Positions 37,702 to 46,498 of a stretch of 64,000 nt of DNA are shown here, piece by piece. A program made the translations under genes and the position numbers. The DNA lies in NCBI RefSeq assembly GCF_013283645.1, contig NZ_JABEKV010000002.1, positions 875,798 to 939,797 on the forward strand. Reading direction: 5' to 3'. The stretch's first letter is position 1, and every line of letters begins with the position of its first letter. Source of the DNA: Sinorhizobium psoraleae. GTDB taxonomy: Bacteria > Pseudomonadota > Alphaproteobacteria > Rhizobiales > Rhizobiaceae. The notes below the pieces were generated by a model. That model did no database searches, had not been told where the DNA came from, and saw nothing but the letters and a program-made list of their open reading frames with translations.

Positions 37702-39015
37702 ATGACAGCGGGCACGACAATCAATCGCTTGGCACCACGGACGTTCCTGTTTCTGCAGGGCCCCTCGTCGCCGATCTTCGCCAAGATCGCAGCCGGGCTC
37801 GAGGAATTGGGCCATACCTGCCTTCGCATCAATCTCAACGTCGGCGACCAGATCTTCTGGCGACGTCGCGGCGCCGATAATTATCGCGGCTCCATGTCCG
37901 CATGGCCGGCCTATGTCGAGGCCTTTATCCGTCGCCACGCCGTCAGCGACCTGGTGCTGCTTGGCGAAGAGCGCCCCTATCACAAAGCCGCGATCGCGGC
38001 TGCCCGCGAGAGAGGCGTTGCCGTCTTCATCGTCGAGATGGGCTATCTCAGGCCCGACTGGCTGACGCTGGAACGTGGCGGCATGTCGTCCAACTCGCAC
38101 TTTCCGGCTGAAGCAGACCAGATCCTGCGGGCGGCGGCCGACCTGCCGGAACCGGACTGGCGGCGGCTTTACGAACAGTCTTTCCTCGCCGAAGCGGTCT
38201 ACGACCTGCTGTACAATCTTCCGAACGTCTTCCTCTGGATTCTTTTCCCCGGTTACCGCCGGCACGGGATCTTTCATCCGCTAGCGGAATATGCGGGGTG
38301 GCTGTTGCGCTTGACCACGCAAGGGCGGCGGCAACGCGCGGCCGACGCCCTTATCCGCTCGCTGACCTCGGAAGGGACCGGCTACTTCGTCTATCCGCTG
38401 CAGTTGGAGACCGACTATCAACTGCGTGCGCACTCGCCGTTCAACAGCCAGAAGGAAGCGATCCGCGCGATCCTTGCCTCCTTCGCGCGCCACGCCCCCG
38501 CGGACAGCACACTGGCGATCAAGACCCACCCCCTCGACAACGGCCTCATCCGCTGGCGCAAGATCATCTTCGAAGAAGCAGCCAAGGCTGGAGTTGCAGA
38601 CCGCGTCGCCTATCTCGACGGCGGCAATCTGGATGTCCTGGTACAGGGAAGTGCCGGTGTGGTTACGGTCAACTCGACCGCCGGGCTGCATGCCTTGAGA
38701 CAGGGCAAGCCGGTAAAAGTACTCGGCAGTGCCGTATTCGACGTTGCGGGCCTCACCGACCAGCAGCCGTTGGACTTGTTCTGGCAAGGGCCGCAAGCGC
38801 CGGATCCGGCCTTAAGCGCGGCCTTGTTCAGGTTGATGGCTGCCGCCATCCAGGTTCGTGGAAATTTCTATTCAAGCGCAGGCACGAGCGCCGGCGCGAA
38901 GGCGATCGCGGAGCGTTTGCATCGGCGCGTCGTCAATGAACCCGGGGCTTTCGTAAACCCTCCGCCTCGTCGAAAGCCGGCGAAGATCACACCGGCTGGC
39001 GCTGACCTTGCGTAA
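37702..39015 (+). CDS. rkpJ: KpsS-like capsule biosynthesis protein
   Basis: 437 residues, soluble, starting 15 bp after rkpI. It is related to the KpsS/LipB capsule proteins: LFLQGPSSPIFAKIAAGLEELGH at the N-terminus, NVGDQIFWRRRGADNYRG, LGEERPYHKAA, and the C-terminal KTHPLDNG and TVNSTAGLHALRQGKPV blocks. In E. coli, KpsS and KpsC are beta-Kdo transferases that build the linker on a phospholipid. By family, RkpJ probably starts or extends such a linker on the rkp lipid. Acceptor not known. Confidence 0.87.
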   Translation: MTAGTTINRLAPRTFLFLQGPSSPIFAKIAAGLEELGHTCLRINLNVGDQIFWRRRGADNYRGSMSAWPAYVEAFIRRHAVSDLVLLGEERPYHKAAIAAARERGVAVFIVEMGYLRPDWLTLERGGMSSNSHFPAEADQILRAAADLPEPDWRRLYEQSFLAEAVYDLLYNLPNVFLWILFPGYRRHGIFHPLAEYAGWLLRLTTQGRRQRAADALIRSLTSEGTGYFVYPLQLETDYQLRAHSPFNSQKEAIRAILASFARHAPADSTLAIKTHPLDNGLIRWRKIIFEEAAKAGVADRVAYLDGGNLDVLVQGSAGVVTVNSTAGLHALRQGKPVKVLGSAVFDVAGLTDQQPLDLFWQGPQAPDPALSAALFRLMAAAIQVRGNFYSSAGTSAGAKAIAERLHRRVVNEPGAFVNPPPRRKPAKITPAGADLA

Positions 39016-39166
39016 CTGCGCGGATCCGGCGGAAACACACGTTTCCTGGGCGACGCTTCCTTTGCGCGTCTTATAGACACGCGCGCCGTAGCAATCCCTG
39101 AAGTCCTACAGCGCCGTGCGTCTTTTCAGACGCACAAAGGACGCCATGGCACTTTGAATTGCTGCG
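39016..39166. repeat. repeat cluster between rkpJ and kpsF, including copy 4
   Basis: 39016-39060 is a degraded conserved-loop palindrome (CCGGCGGAAACACACGTTTCCTGG). 39061-39100 is a partial stem, and 39106-39166 is the first hairpin of the dispersed two-hairpin repeat (CTACAGCGCCGTGCGTCTTTTCAGACGCACAAAGG..., then ACTTTGAATTGCTGC). The cluster separates the convergent rkpJ and kpsF and may end both transcripts. Confidence 0.6.
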
Positions 39167-39171
39167 ATCGA

Positions 39172-40182
39172 TCACGCCACGCCGGCGCGCAAAAGGTCGT
39201 GGATGTGCAGGATGCCGGCCGGAAGTCCGGCGTCGTCTATGAGGAACAGGACCGTAACCTTGTGTTCCTGCATGAACTCCATGGCGGCACTGGCAAGCAC
39301 ATCGCCTTTGATGACCCTCGGATTGTGCGACATCACCGCCTCGACCGGCTGAAGGAGCAGGTCGCCCGTCATGTGGCGGCGCAGGTCGCCGTCGGTAATC
39401 ACGCCGACCAGCGTGCCGCCGTCGTCGACGATACCGACGACGCCAAATCCCTTCGACGACATCTCGATAACCGCTTCGCTCATCGGCCGACCGACGGCGA
39501 GCAGCGGCACTTGCTCCGCCACATGCGCCAGCTCATGCACCAGGCGCAGCTGCGCGCCGAGCTTGCCGCCGGGATGGAATGTCTTGAAATCTTCAGCCGA
39601 GAAGCCGCGCCGCTCCAGGAGCGCAATCGCTAAGGCGTCTCCGATAGCGAGCTGCAGCATGGCCGACGTCGTGGGGGCGAGTCCATGCGGGCAGGCTTCC
39701 TGCACCTTCGGCAGCACCAGGGCAACCTCGGAGTTGCGGGCAAGAATGCTGTCGCGGTTGGCGCAGATCGAGATGATCGGCACCTTGAAGCGCTTGGCGT
39801 AGGTGAGCATGTTGCCAAGTTCGGCCGTCTCTCCCGACCAGGACAGCAGAATCAGGACATCCTGCGAGGTAACCATGCCGAGATCGCCGTGGCTCGCCTC
39901 CGTCGGATGAACGAAATAGGCGGAGGTGCCGGTGGACGCCATGGTCGCCGCGATCTTGCGGCCGATATGGCCGCTCTTGCCGACCCCGGAAACGACGACC
40001 CGGCCCTCGCTGTCGCCGATCAATTCGACCGCATCGACAAGGCTGCGCGCAAAGGCTTCATCCGTCGTCAGGTGATCGGCAAGAGCCTTGATCCCATTGG
40101 TTGCCTTCGTCAGCGTTCTGCCGATCGAATCCAGCATGGCGGAACGGGACTGCCCATCCGCTTTTACCTGTCTCAAGCCCAT
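39172..40182 (-). CDS. kpsF: arabinose-5-phosphate isomerase (KpsF/GutQ family)
   Basis: 336 residues from the ATG at 40182, with AGGATCG upstream; the frame to 40284 is not supported. The N-terminal SIS domain (GRVVVSGVGKSGHIGRKIAATMASTG, FVHPTEASHGDLGM, LLSWSGETAEL, APTTSAMLQLAIGDALA) is followed by two CBS domains (AHVAEQVPLLAVG to the end). It interconverts ribulose-5-phosphate and arabinose-5-phosphate, the first step toward Kdo. Position after rkpJ fits Kdo or Kdo-like sugar supply for capsule. Other Kdo genes are not in the window. Confidence 0.93.
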   Translation of the reverse strand: MGLRQVKADGQSRSAMLDSIGRTLTKATNGIKALADHLTTDEAFARSLVDAVELIGDSEGRVVVSGVGKSGHIGRKIAATMASTGTSAYFVHPTEASHGDLGMVTSQDVLILLSWSGETAELGNMLTYAKRFKVPIISICANRDSILARNSEVALVLPKVQEACPHGLAPTTSAMLQLAIGDALAIALLERRGFSAEDFKTFHPGGKLGAQLRLVHELAHVAEQVPLLAVGRPMSEAVIEMSSKGFGVVGIVDDGGTLVGVITDGDLRRHMTGDLLLQPVEAVMSHNPRVIKGDVLASAAMEFMQEHKVTVLFLIDDAGLPAGILHIHDLLRAGVA

Positions 40183-40328
40183 TGTCGATCCTAGTTCCCG
40201 CGACGAAATTGCCCGACACCCCGCCGTTTCAGCGGTAAACGAAGCACGTAGAAGCCAGATAAGCGCTTTTTCTTGGCAAACCAAGTCTATTTGCGCCTGT
40301 TTGCACCAAAACAGACTTGTTCGATCCG

Positions 40329-40784
40329 TCAGCCGGCGCGTTTTTCCTCAAGAGCTTCCTGCGGCAGAACACCATCGCCGGCAAACTCTGCAAGCGTCAT
40401 CGAATCGAGAATCGATGCCATCGCATCGCGAACCGTCGTCATCGATATGCGCACACGACAGGTCTCGGGGTCGCTGCAATCCTCGCAGACCTCATAGGCG
40501 GTGCGACTGGCGCAACGGATCGGCGCAAGGGGGCCGTCAAGCGTGCGAATGACATGGCCGATGCGAATCTCCGACGCGGGGCGGGAAAGCGAATAGCCGC
40601 CACCAGGCCCCTTCTTGGAACGGAGCATTCCCGCGTTGCGCAATTCGAGCAGAATCGTGTCGAGAAATTTTTTGGGGATGTTGTTGCGCAGAGCGATTTC
40701 ATTGATGAAGGCGGTTTCGCCGGGTTCGAGGCGCGCCAGATCGACGAGGGCCTTGAGGCCGTATTTTCCCTTCTTCGTCAGCAT
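40329..40784 (-). CDS. Rrf2-family transcriptional regulator with four cysteines
   Basis: 151 residues from the ATG at 40784 (MLTKKGKYGLKALVDLARLE). The winged helix contains NEIALRNNIPKKFLDTILLELRNAGMLRSKKG and the GGGYSLSRP wing. Cys91, Cys100, Cys103 and Cys109 (RCASRTAYEVCEDCSDPETC) could bind an Fe-S cluster as in IscR/RirA, although spacing differs from IscR. It is upstream of kpsF on the same strand, so it could control kpsF or a distant iron- or redox-linked regulon. The longer frame to 40895 is not supported. Confidence 0.85.
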   Translation of the reverse strand: MLTKKGKYGLKALVDLARLEPGETAFINEIALRNNIPKKFLDTILLELRNAGMLRSKKGPGGGYSLSRPASEIRIGHVIRTLDGPLAPIRCASRTAYEVCEDCSDPETCRVRISMTTVRDAMASILDSMTLAEFAGDGVLPQEALEEKRAG

Positions 40785-40955
40785 TCCGAGAAATTCTCCT
40801 CCCGGTCCCCGGATGCTGGGGACCGTTCGCAACGACACAACCTGTCTTGGCATAGCACAAGAAACGTGTCGCCAATACACAATTATGGTCGACAATCGGG
40901 GAGGACGAACTTCGGATTTGATCGATCTATTGCTGACGTTGCGGCGGACGCGAGG

Positions 40956-41165
40956 TCACGCCGCCGCAATGCCAATCTGATGGTTTCGGGCGCCTTGGCC
41001 GGCGAGCAGGTTGCGGATGGCTGCACGCGCCTCATCGGCCGAGCGGAAACGCTGAGCGTCCAGATCCCAGACATGATACTTCACGGCCAAAAACTTCAAC
41101 CGGTCTTCGTCAGGGACAACGACGCCGACGGCTTCGCCGTCATATTCGATAACTTGCTTGCTCAT
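40956..41165 (-). CDS. small hypothetical protein (69 aa)
   Basis: 69 residues from the ATG at 41165, with GAGGAG upstream. It begins MSKQVIEYDGEAVGVVVPDE, followed by LKFLAVKYHVWDLDAQRF and a helix (ADEARAAIRNLLAG). It is an alpha-beta soluble protein of a kind common in Rhizobiales, with no assigned role that I recognise. It lies upstream of the Rrf2 gene on the same strand. Confidence 0.6.
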   Translation of the reverse strand: MSKQVIEYDGEAVGVVVPDEDRLKFLAVKYHVWDLDAQRFRSADEARAAIRNLLAGQGARNHQIGIAAA

Positions 41166-41242
41166 GTAATAACGCTCCTCCACGCCTCGCGGCGCGGATC
41201 ATTCGATTCTCGGCAAAAGGTGAATTCGGTAAGTTTGGACGG

Positions 41243-41338
41243 TCACATTCGGCGAAGCGCGCGAAGGTGACGTTTCACAGTTGCACGACAATAGGAACGC
41301 GAGCCGCAGAAAGCGGCGGTCGAGACGATTCCGGACAT
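41243..41338 (-). CDS. possible 31-residue basic peptide
   Basis: Frame from the ATG at 41338 with a strong AAAGGAGAG site five bases upstream, ending TGA at 41243. The product starts MSGIVSTAAFCGSRSYCRA and ends with an Arg-rich tail (KRHLRALRRM). It has two cysteines and no membrane helix. Only the ribosome site and position support it. The rest of 41339-41619 shows no gene; 41420-41460 is AT-rich. Confidence 0.35.
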   Translation of the reverse strand: MSGIVSTAAFCGSRSYCRATVKRHLRALRRM

Positions 41339-41619
41339 GTCACTCTCCTTTGGCTGGCCCGGCGCATCGCGCGCCGCGGCGGTCATGAACAATACGAGAC
41401 GGATTCCCTCCGCCTCGCGAGTTGCAAACTAGAATAATCTACCAAATTAGTCAATTCCAAAAGCGATCAGGAGAAAAATAATTCTCCATATTTCCGTCTT
41501 GAACCGCCCATGGCGACAATTCTGTTTGGTCGTCCCGGTGAGGACTCCCCCACCCATCTAGGTAGCGGCGAATCAACCTGCAAGGGACAGTTCACATAAA
41601 AGACGGCACTTTCAGACGA

Positions 41620-41650
41620 AAAAGGGGCAGCCCGCCGGACTGCCCCTTTT
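41620..41650 (-). terminator. intrinsic terminator after secDF
   Basis: Stem AAAAGGGGCA/TGCCCCTTTT (41620-41629 and 41641-41650), GC-rich with an 11-nt loop. On the minus strand the stem ends in a run of five T. It lies 24 bp past the secDF stop. Confidence 0.75.
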
Positions 41651-41673
41651 GGTTTCCTCACTGGTGGCCCCGA

Positions 41674-44208
41674 TCAGGCCGTCGGGGTGCCTGCCTGCGT
41701 TGCGCCGGAACGGCTGGCTTCGCGGTCCTTCCACCAGCGGCTCAGGAACAGAAGGATCGGGCCGCCGATATAGATCGACGAGGTTGTCGCGACGATGACG
41801 CCGAAGATCATCGGCCAGGCGAAGCTGCGTACCGCGTCACCACCCCAGATCGCCATCGGCACCAGCGAGAGAGCCGTTGCCATCGAGGTGAAGATGCATC
41901 GTGCGATCACCTGGTTGATGCTCATGTCGATCAGATCCGAGAAGGGCATCGACTTGTACTTGCGCAGGTTTTCGCGCATGCGGTCGTAGACCACCACCTT
42001 GTCGTTCACCGAGTAGCCGATCATCGTCAGCAACGCGGCGATCGCCGTCAGGTTGAAATCGATCCCGGTCAAGGCAAAGAAGCCGATCGTCTTGGTGATG
42101 TCGAGCAGGAGCACCGCGATCGCGCCGACGGCGAAATGCCATTCGAAGCGGAACCAGATGTAAAGCAGGATCGCCATCATCGCGAGGCCTACGGCCAGGA
42201 AGCCCGACCGTGCCAGTTCGCTACTGATGGTCGGCCCGACGACCTCGGTGCGCTCCAGGCTCGCCCCCGGAACAGAAGTCGTCACCGCATCCTTGATGCG
42301 GTTCAGCGCCGCCGTCTGCTCCTGCTCGCCACCCGGCTGGCGCTGGACGCGGATCAAGACCGATTGCCCGCCACCGAAATCCTGGATTGCCACCTCACCG
42401 AGATTAAGCGATTCGAGCCCATGGCGCAGCGTCGGCAGGTCTATCCTTTCCTTGGACGCCGCTTCGACCTGGATGCCGCCGACGAAATCGATGCCGTAGT
42501 TCAGGCCCGGCGTGAAGAACAGGATGACCGAGCTTATCGACAGGAAGGCGGACATGCCGATCGCCTGGAAGCGACGCTTCATGAAGGAGAAGGTCGGCAG
42601 ATGAGGCACGCGGCCGAAGAGCGACGGGATCTCGAGCTTCTTCATCTTGCGGCGAACGACGACTTCGCGCATCAGCAGACGCACGACCGTCACCGAGGTG
42701 AACATCGAGATGATAATGCCGAGCATCATCGTGACGGCGAAACCCTTGACCGGGCCGCTGCCGAACCAGAACAGGAGAATCGTCCCGGCGAGCGTCGTGA
42801 CGTTGGAGTCGATGATAGTCGCGTAGGCCTTGTTGAAGCCGACATCCAGCGCCTTCATCGCGCCGGCGCCCGCCTCCGTTTCTTCGCGGATACGCGCATT
42901 GATGAGGATGTTGGCGTCAACGGCCATACCGATGCCGAGAATGATACCGGCAATACCAGGTAGCGTCAGCGTCGAGCCGATCATGCCGAGCACACCGATC
43001 GTCATGATGGTGTGCAACAGCAGTCCGACGTTGGCGATGATGCCCCAGGCGCCGTAAAGGACGATCATGAGGGCCACGACGAGGCCGAAGCCGGCAAGGC
43101 CGGTGTAGAGACCGATGCGGATCGAGTCGCTGCCGAGGTTGGGGCCAACCGAGCGCTCTTCGATGATCGTCAGCGGTGCCGGCAAGGCGCCGGAGCGCAA
43201 GAGCGCCGAGAGGACCGTCGCCTCCTGAGCGGTGAAATTGCCGCTGATCTGACCGCGACCACCCAGGATCGGTTCGTTGATCACCGGTGCCGTCAGCACC
43301 TTGCCGTCGAGAACGATCGCAAACGGACGGCCGACGTTTTCGCGGGTGATTTCCGCAAACTGGCGGGCACCGAGCGAATCGAAGGTGAAGTCGACGACCG
43401 GCTGGTTGGTCCGCTGATCGAAGCCAACCTTCGCATCGTCGAGCCGCTCGCCTGAAATTGCGACACGACTTTCGACGGGATACCGGTTGCCATCATTGGC
43501 GCCCGGAAGAATATCCACGCCGCGCGGCGGTGGCTGAGTCACATCCGCGGTCTGGTCGAGCATATGGAAGCTCATCTGCGCGGTCGAGCCGAGAAGTTCG
43601 CGAAGACGCGTCGGGTCCTGGAGACCTGGGAGCTGGACGAGGATGCGGTTCGAGCCGATGCGCTGGATGAGAGGCTCCGCGACGCCGACCTGATCGACGC
43701 GGTTGCGGATGATCTCCAGGCTCTGCTCGACCGCCTTTGTCATGCGATCGGCAAGACCCGCCTCGGTCATCGCGAGCGTGACGACATTGCCATCGCTCGT
43801 GACATCGACTTCCGGAGCGGCACCGCCAAAGCCGATCGTGCTGACGGGTGCCGCCAGCTCCTGAAGCTTCGGCAGGACCTTCTCCCGGTCGGCAGCATCC
43901 TCGATGTCCACCATCACGGCGTTGCCGCTGATGCGCGCCGAAGAAGCCGAAACGCGTTCGCCGCGCAGAACGCGGCGGGTATCGTCGAGCAGCGTGTTGA
44001 GCCGCGCCTTCTGAAGGCCGGCACCGTCGACCTCGAGCACGAGATGCGAGCCGCCCTTGAGGTCGAGGCCGAGCGTGACGGGCTTGAACGGCAGAACAGC
44101 CGCAAACTGTTCGCGCATGGCCGGCGTCAGAACGCTGGGAAGCGCCGCGAGGCATCCGAAGATAATGATCGCGACATAGGCGAGAACCGCCCATTTGGAT
44201 GTACGCAT
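41674..44208 (-). CDS. secDF: fused protein-export membrane protein SecD-SecF
   Basis: 844 residues from the ATG at 44208 (MRTSKWAVLAYVAII). The SecD half has the first membrane helix, the LGLDLKGGSHLVLEVD motif, P1 domain repeats and the GIGMAVDANILINARIREE helix. The SecF half begins ~520 with FMKRRFQAIGMSAFL and has GIDFVGGIQVE, a DITKTIGFFAL helix and MIGYSVNDKVVVYDRMREN. Together these give twelve helices with two large periplasmic loops. It uses the proton-motive force to help SecYEG translocation. The D-F fusion is common in Rhizobiales. Confidence 0.95.
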   Translation of the reverse strand: MRTSKWAVLAYVAIIIFGCLAALPSVLTPAMREQFAAVLPFKPVTLGLDLKGGSHLVLEVDGAGLQKARLNTLLDDTRRVLRGERVSASSARISGNAVMVDIEDAADREKVLPKLQELAAPVSTIGFGGAAPEVDVTSDGNVVTLAMTEAGLADRMTKAVEQSLEIIRNRVDQVGVAEPLIQRIGSNRILVQLPGLQDPTRLRELLGSTAQMSFHMLDQTADVTQPPPRGVDILPGANDGNRYPVESRVAISGERLDDAKVGFDQRTNQPVVDFTFDSLGARQFAEITRENVGRPFAIVLDGKVLTAPVINEPILGGRGQISGNFTAQEATVLSALLRSGALPAPLTIIEERSVGPNLGSDSIRIGLYTGLAGFGLVVALMIVLYGAWGIIANVGLLLHTIMTIGVLGMIGSTLTLPGIAGIILGIGMAVDANILINARIREETEAGAGAMKALDVGFNKAYATIIDSNVTTLAGTILLFWFGSGPVKGFAVTMMLGIIISMFTSVTVVRLLMREVVVRRKMKKLEIPSLFGRVPHLPTFSFMKRRFQAIGMSAFLSISSVILFFTPGLNYGIDFVGGIQVEAASKERIDLPTLRHGLESLNLGEVAIQDFGGGQSVLIRVQRQPGGEQEQTAALNRIKDAVTTSVPGASLERTEVVGPTISSELARSGFLAVGLAMMAILLYIWFRFEWHFAVGAIAVLLLDITKTIGFFALTGIDFNLTAIAALLTMIGYSVNDKVVVYDRMRENLRKYKSMPFSDLIDMSINQVIARCIFTSMATALSLVPMAIWGGDAVRSFAWPMIFGVIVATTSSIYIGGPILLFLSRWWKDREASRSGATQAGTPTA

Positions 44209-44319
44209 GTGGAAATTCCATGAACGCCTGAACACGCCTGTCTGGCATCATCCGGGCTAGGTTTCATCAATGGGAACGGCGGAACGTAGAGCGCCGACCA
44301 CTCGTATTCTCAAAGCCGA

Positions 44320-44742
44320 TCACGCCGTGGGAGGCGCGCGGATTCGTTGCCCTTGTGCTATCGGGCCATGCACATGAGCGAGCCGCGAAATCGCGCCCCG
44401 TTTATGGCTTCCCAGGTCGAAAAAGCGGACCTCCGCAACGAGAAGAGCCGGTGAAAGGTCTTGCCCACTCGTCGACTTCGCATCCTTGCGCTCGCCGGTA
44501 AAGCGGAGGTCGGGGTGTGGAACGGCCCTGGAGATCTGACGGGCGATCGAATGATCGGCAGAGCCGTTGTCGCGCGTCGACGCATCGCCAGCCTGCGTTC
44601 CCGCCGACGCACGCGCCGAGACACCTTGCCCGACCGCGACGATCTGCATGGCAAAGGACGCACAGAGCAGCCATACCGCGGCCAAGAGCCGACCGGCCTG
44701 CATGCTCTTGCTGCCACCACCCAACAGGTCCATTGAGGACAC
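44320..44742 (-). CDS. hypothetical secreted protein (140 aa)
   Basis: 140 residues from a GTG at 44742 with AAAGGG upstream; the in-frame ATG at 44703 (MQAGRLLAAVWLLCASFAM) gives a cleaner Sec signal peptide. The mature part is Ser/Thr/Ala-rich and low-complexity, followed by VAEVRFFDLGSHKRG. No domain is recognised. Codon bias is less convincing than in neighbours, so the gene call is moderate. It lies between secDF and the decarboxylase gene. Confidence 0.45.
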   Translation of the reverse strand: MSSMDLLGGGSKSMQAGRLLAAVWLLCASFAMQIVAVGQGVSARASAGTQAGDASTRDNGSADHSIARQISRAVPHPDLRFTGERKDAKSTSGQDLSPALLVAEVRFFDLGSHKRGAISRLAHVHGPIAQGQRIRAPPTA

Positions 44743-44887
44743 TATCCCTTTCTCTCGACGCGGGACGCGCCGGCGAGACGAAATTCAGCCCGATTGCCTG
44801 AGCCTAGCGAAAGAACATGGCCGGATTCGAGCTTGCGGCGCTCTTAACACCATTCCGAGCCGGAAAAGTCAAATCCGGCCCGCTTTG

Positions 44888-46498
44888 TCAGGCGGAGACG
44901 CCGGCGGTTTTTGCCTGATGGATTTCAATCAGCGAAGGCCCCGATCGCCCAGCGGCTTGCGCCAACGCGCCCGGCAGCTCCCGCACGTCCGCCAGCCGCT
45001 CCGCCGGCACGCCATAGGCTCTGGCGGTCATCGGGAAGTCCGGCGCCGAGGGCTTCACGCCTTCGGGTGTGATGCCGGAATCGACCATGTAGGTTTCGAT
45101 TTCCTGGTAACCGTCGTTGTTCCAGACGAGGAAGATCACCTGGGCCCCGGCATCGGCCGCCGAGCCGATCTCGGCCAACGAAAACTGGAAACCGCCATCA
45201 CCGACGACGCAGACGACGGGCTTGCCGCCATCAGCCACGGCGGCGCCAACCGCCGCCGGCGGCGCGTAGCCCAGCGCACCGTAACCGGTCGCGGAATTGA
45301 ACCAGCTCCGTTGCCGAGGCGCGTCGCAATAGAGATTGCCGGCATAGACGGCCTGCGTAGAGTCTCCGACGATGGTACAATTCGGCAGCGCCTTGTAGAT
45401 CATGTCGATCACGGCGATTTCGGCCTGCATCTTCGCCGACAGTCCCTTCAGCGCCGCTTTGCGGGCTGCTTCCGCGCGCTCTGCTCCGCCCTTTGCAGCC
45501 GCATGGCCGGGCAGGAAAGCCAGCATGCCCGCCGTCGCCGTCTTCGCGCTGGACAGGATAGACAGTGCCGCCTGCGGTCCGCGGGCGAGCTGCGCCGCAT
45601 CGATGTCGGTGCGGATGAGATTGCAGAGCGCCGGAAAACCACCGTCGGCATAGAGGTCGTAGTCCGTCTGACCCATTTCGGTGCCAAGCGCCAGCACGAG
45701 ATCCGCGTCGCGCAGCAAGGCGCGCACTGCCTTGAGACTCGGGCTTGCCGGCACTCTGAGAGGGTGGCCCGCGAGCATGCCCCGGGCGTTGACGGTCGTG
45801 ACGACCGGTGCGCCGATCTGTTCGGCGAGCTGCCATATTTCCACCTCCGCCGTCAATGCGCCGCCCCCGCATATGATCACCGGCCGGGCGGCATCGGCGC
45901 ACAGGATCGCCGCCTTCTGCAAGGTTTCGCTGTCGGAGCGCGGGCGGGTCGCCGCAGCGGGCCTGCCGGGGCGGCTCTCTATCGGCAAAGCCATGACATC
46001 GGTTGGAATCTCGATGTGAACCGGTCCGGGTCGGCCGGAAAGCAGGACTGCGAAAGCGCGATCTACCACAAGCGGCAAATCGATGGGGTTGAGCAGCGTG
46101 TGGGAATAGAGCGCCAATGTCTTCATCATGCCGTGCTGATCCGGCAGTTCATGCAGCAGACCGCGGCCATGGCCGAGCGAATCGCGGCGGTTGACACCGG
46201 AAATGACCAGCATAGGGATCGAATCCTGGCGAGCCTGCGCCATCGCCGTGATCGTATTTGTCAGGCCCGGGCCGGTGATGACGAGCGCAACGCCAGGCTT
46301 GCCGCTGACGCGGGCGTACCCGTCGGCCATGAACCCGGCGCCTTGCTCGTGCCGTGGCGTGACATGGCGAATCTTCGATGTCGCCAGCCCGCGATAGAGC
46401 TCGACCGTATGCACGCCGGGAATGCCGAACACGACTTCGACACCGTTTGCCTCAAGGAGATCGACGAGGACCTCGCCCACGGTTTTCATTTCGGTCAT
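44888..46498 (-). CDS. ThDP-dependent decarboxylase, AruI-like (5-guanidino-2-oxopentanoate decarboxylase)
   Basis: 536 residues of the acetolactate-synthase-like superfamily. Activating Glu51 lies in RHEQGAGFMADGYAR, and the ThDP/Mg motif is GDGGFQFSLAEIGSAADAG followed by VWNNDGY. It lacks the hallmarks of a true biosynthetic AHAS with a regulatory subunit nearby. The ATG overlaps the upstream aminotransferase stop by 4 bases. A coupled AruH-like transaminase and AruI-like decarboxylase match the arginine transaminase pathway of Pseudomonas (2-ketoarginine to 4-guanidinobutanal). Assignment is by similarity and context; a related oxo-acid substrate is possible. Confidence 0.78.
   Translation of the reverse strand: MTEMKTVGEVLVDLLEANGVEVVFGIPGVHTVELYRGLATSKIRHVTPRHEQGAGFMADGYARVSGKPGVALVITGPGLTNTITAMAQARQDSIPMLVISGVNRRDSLGHGRGLLHELPDQHGMMKTLALYSHTLLNPIDLPLVVDRAFAVLLSGRPGPVHIEIPTDVMALPIESRPGRPAAATRPRSDSETLQKAAILCADAARPVIICGGGALTAEVEIWQLAEQIGAPVVTTVNARGMLAGHPLRVPASPSLKAVRALLRDADLVLALGTEMGQTDYDLYADGGFPALCNLIRTDIDAAQLARGPQAALSILSSAKTATAGMLAFLPGHAAAKGGAERAEAARKAALKGLSAKMQAEIAVIDMIYKALPNCTIVGDSTQAVYAGNLYCDAPRQRSWFNSATGYGALGYAPPAAVGAAVADGGKPVVCVVGDGGFQFSLAEIGSAADAGAQVIFLVWNNDGYQEIETYMVDSGITPEGVKPSAPDFPMTARAYGVPAERLADVRELPGALAQAAGRSGPSLIEIHQAKTAGVSA

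Noticed and set aside
44888-46498. Annotation as biosynthetic acetolactate synthase (ilvB)
   Set aside because: No small regulatory subunit gene is adjacent, and coupling to an AruH-like transaminase and a basic amino-acid importer fits a catabolic 2-oxo-acid decarboxylase better.
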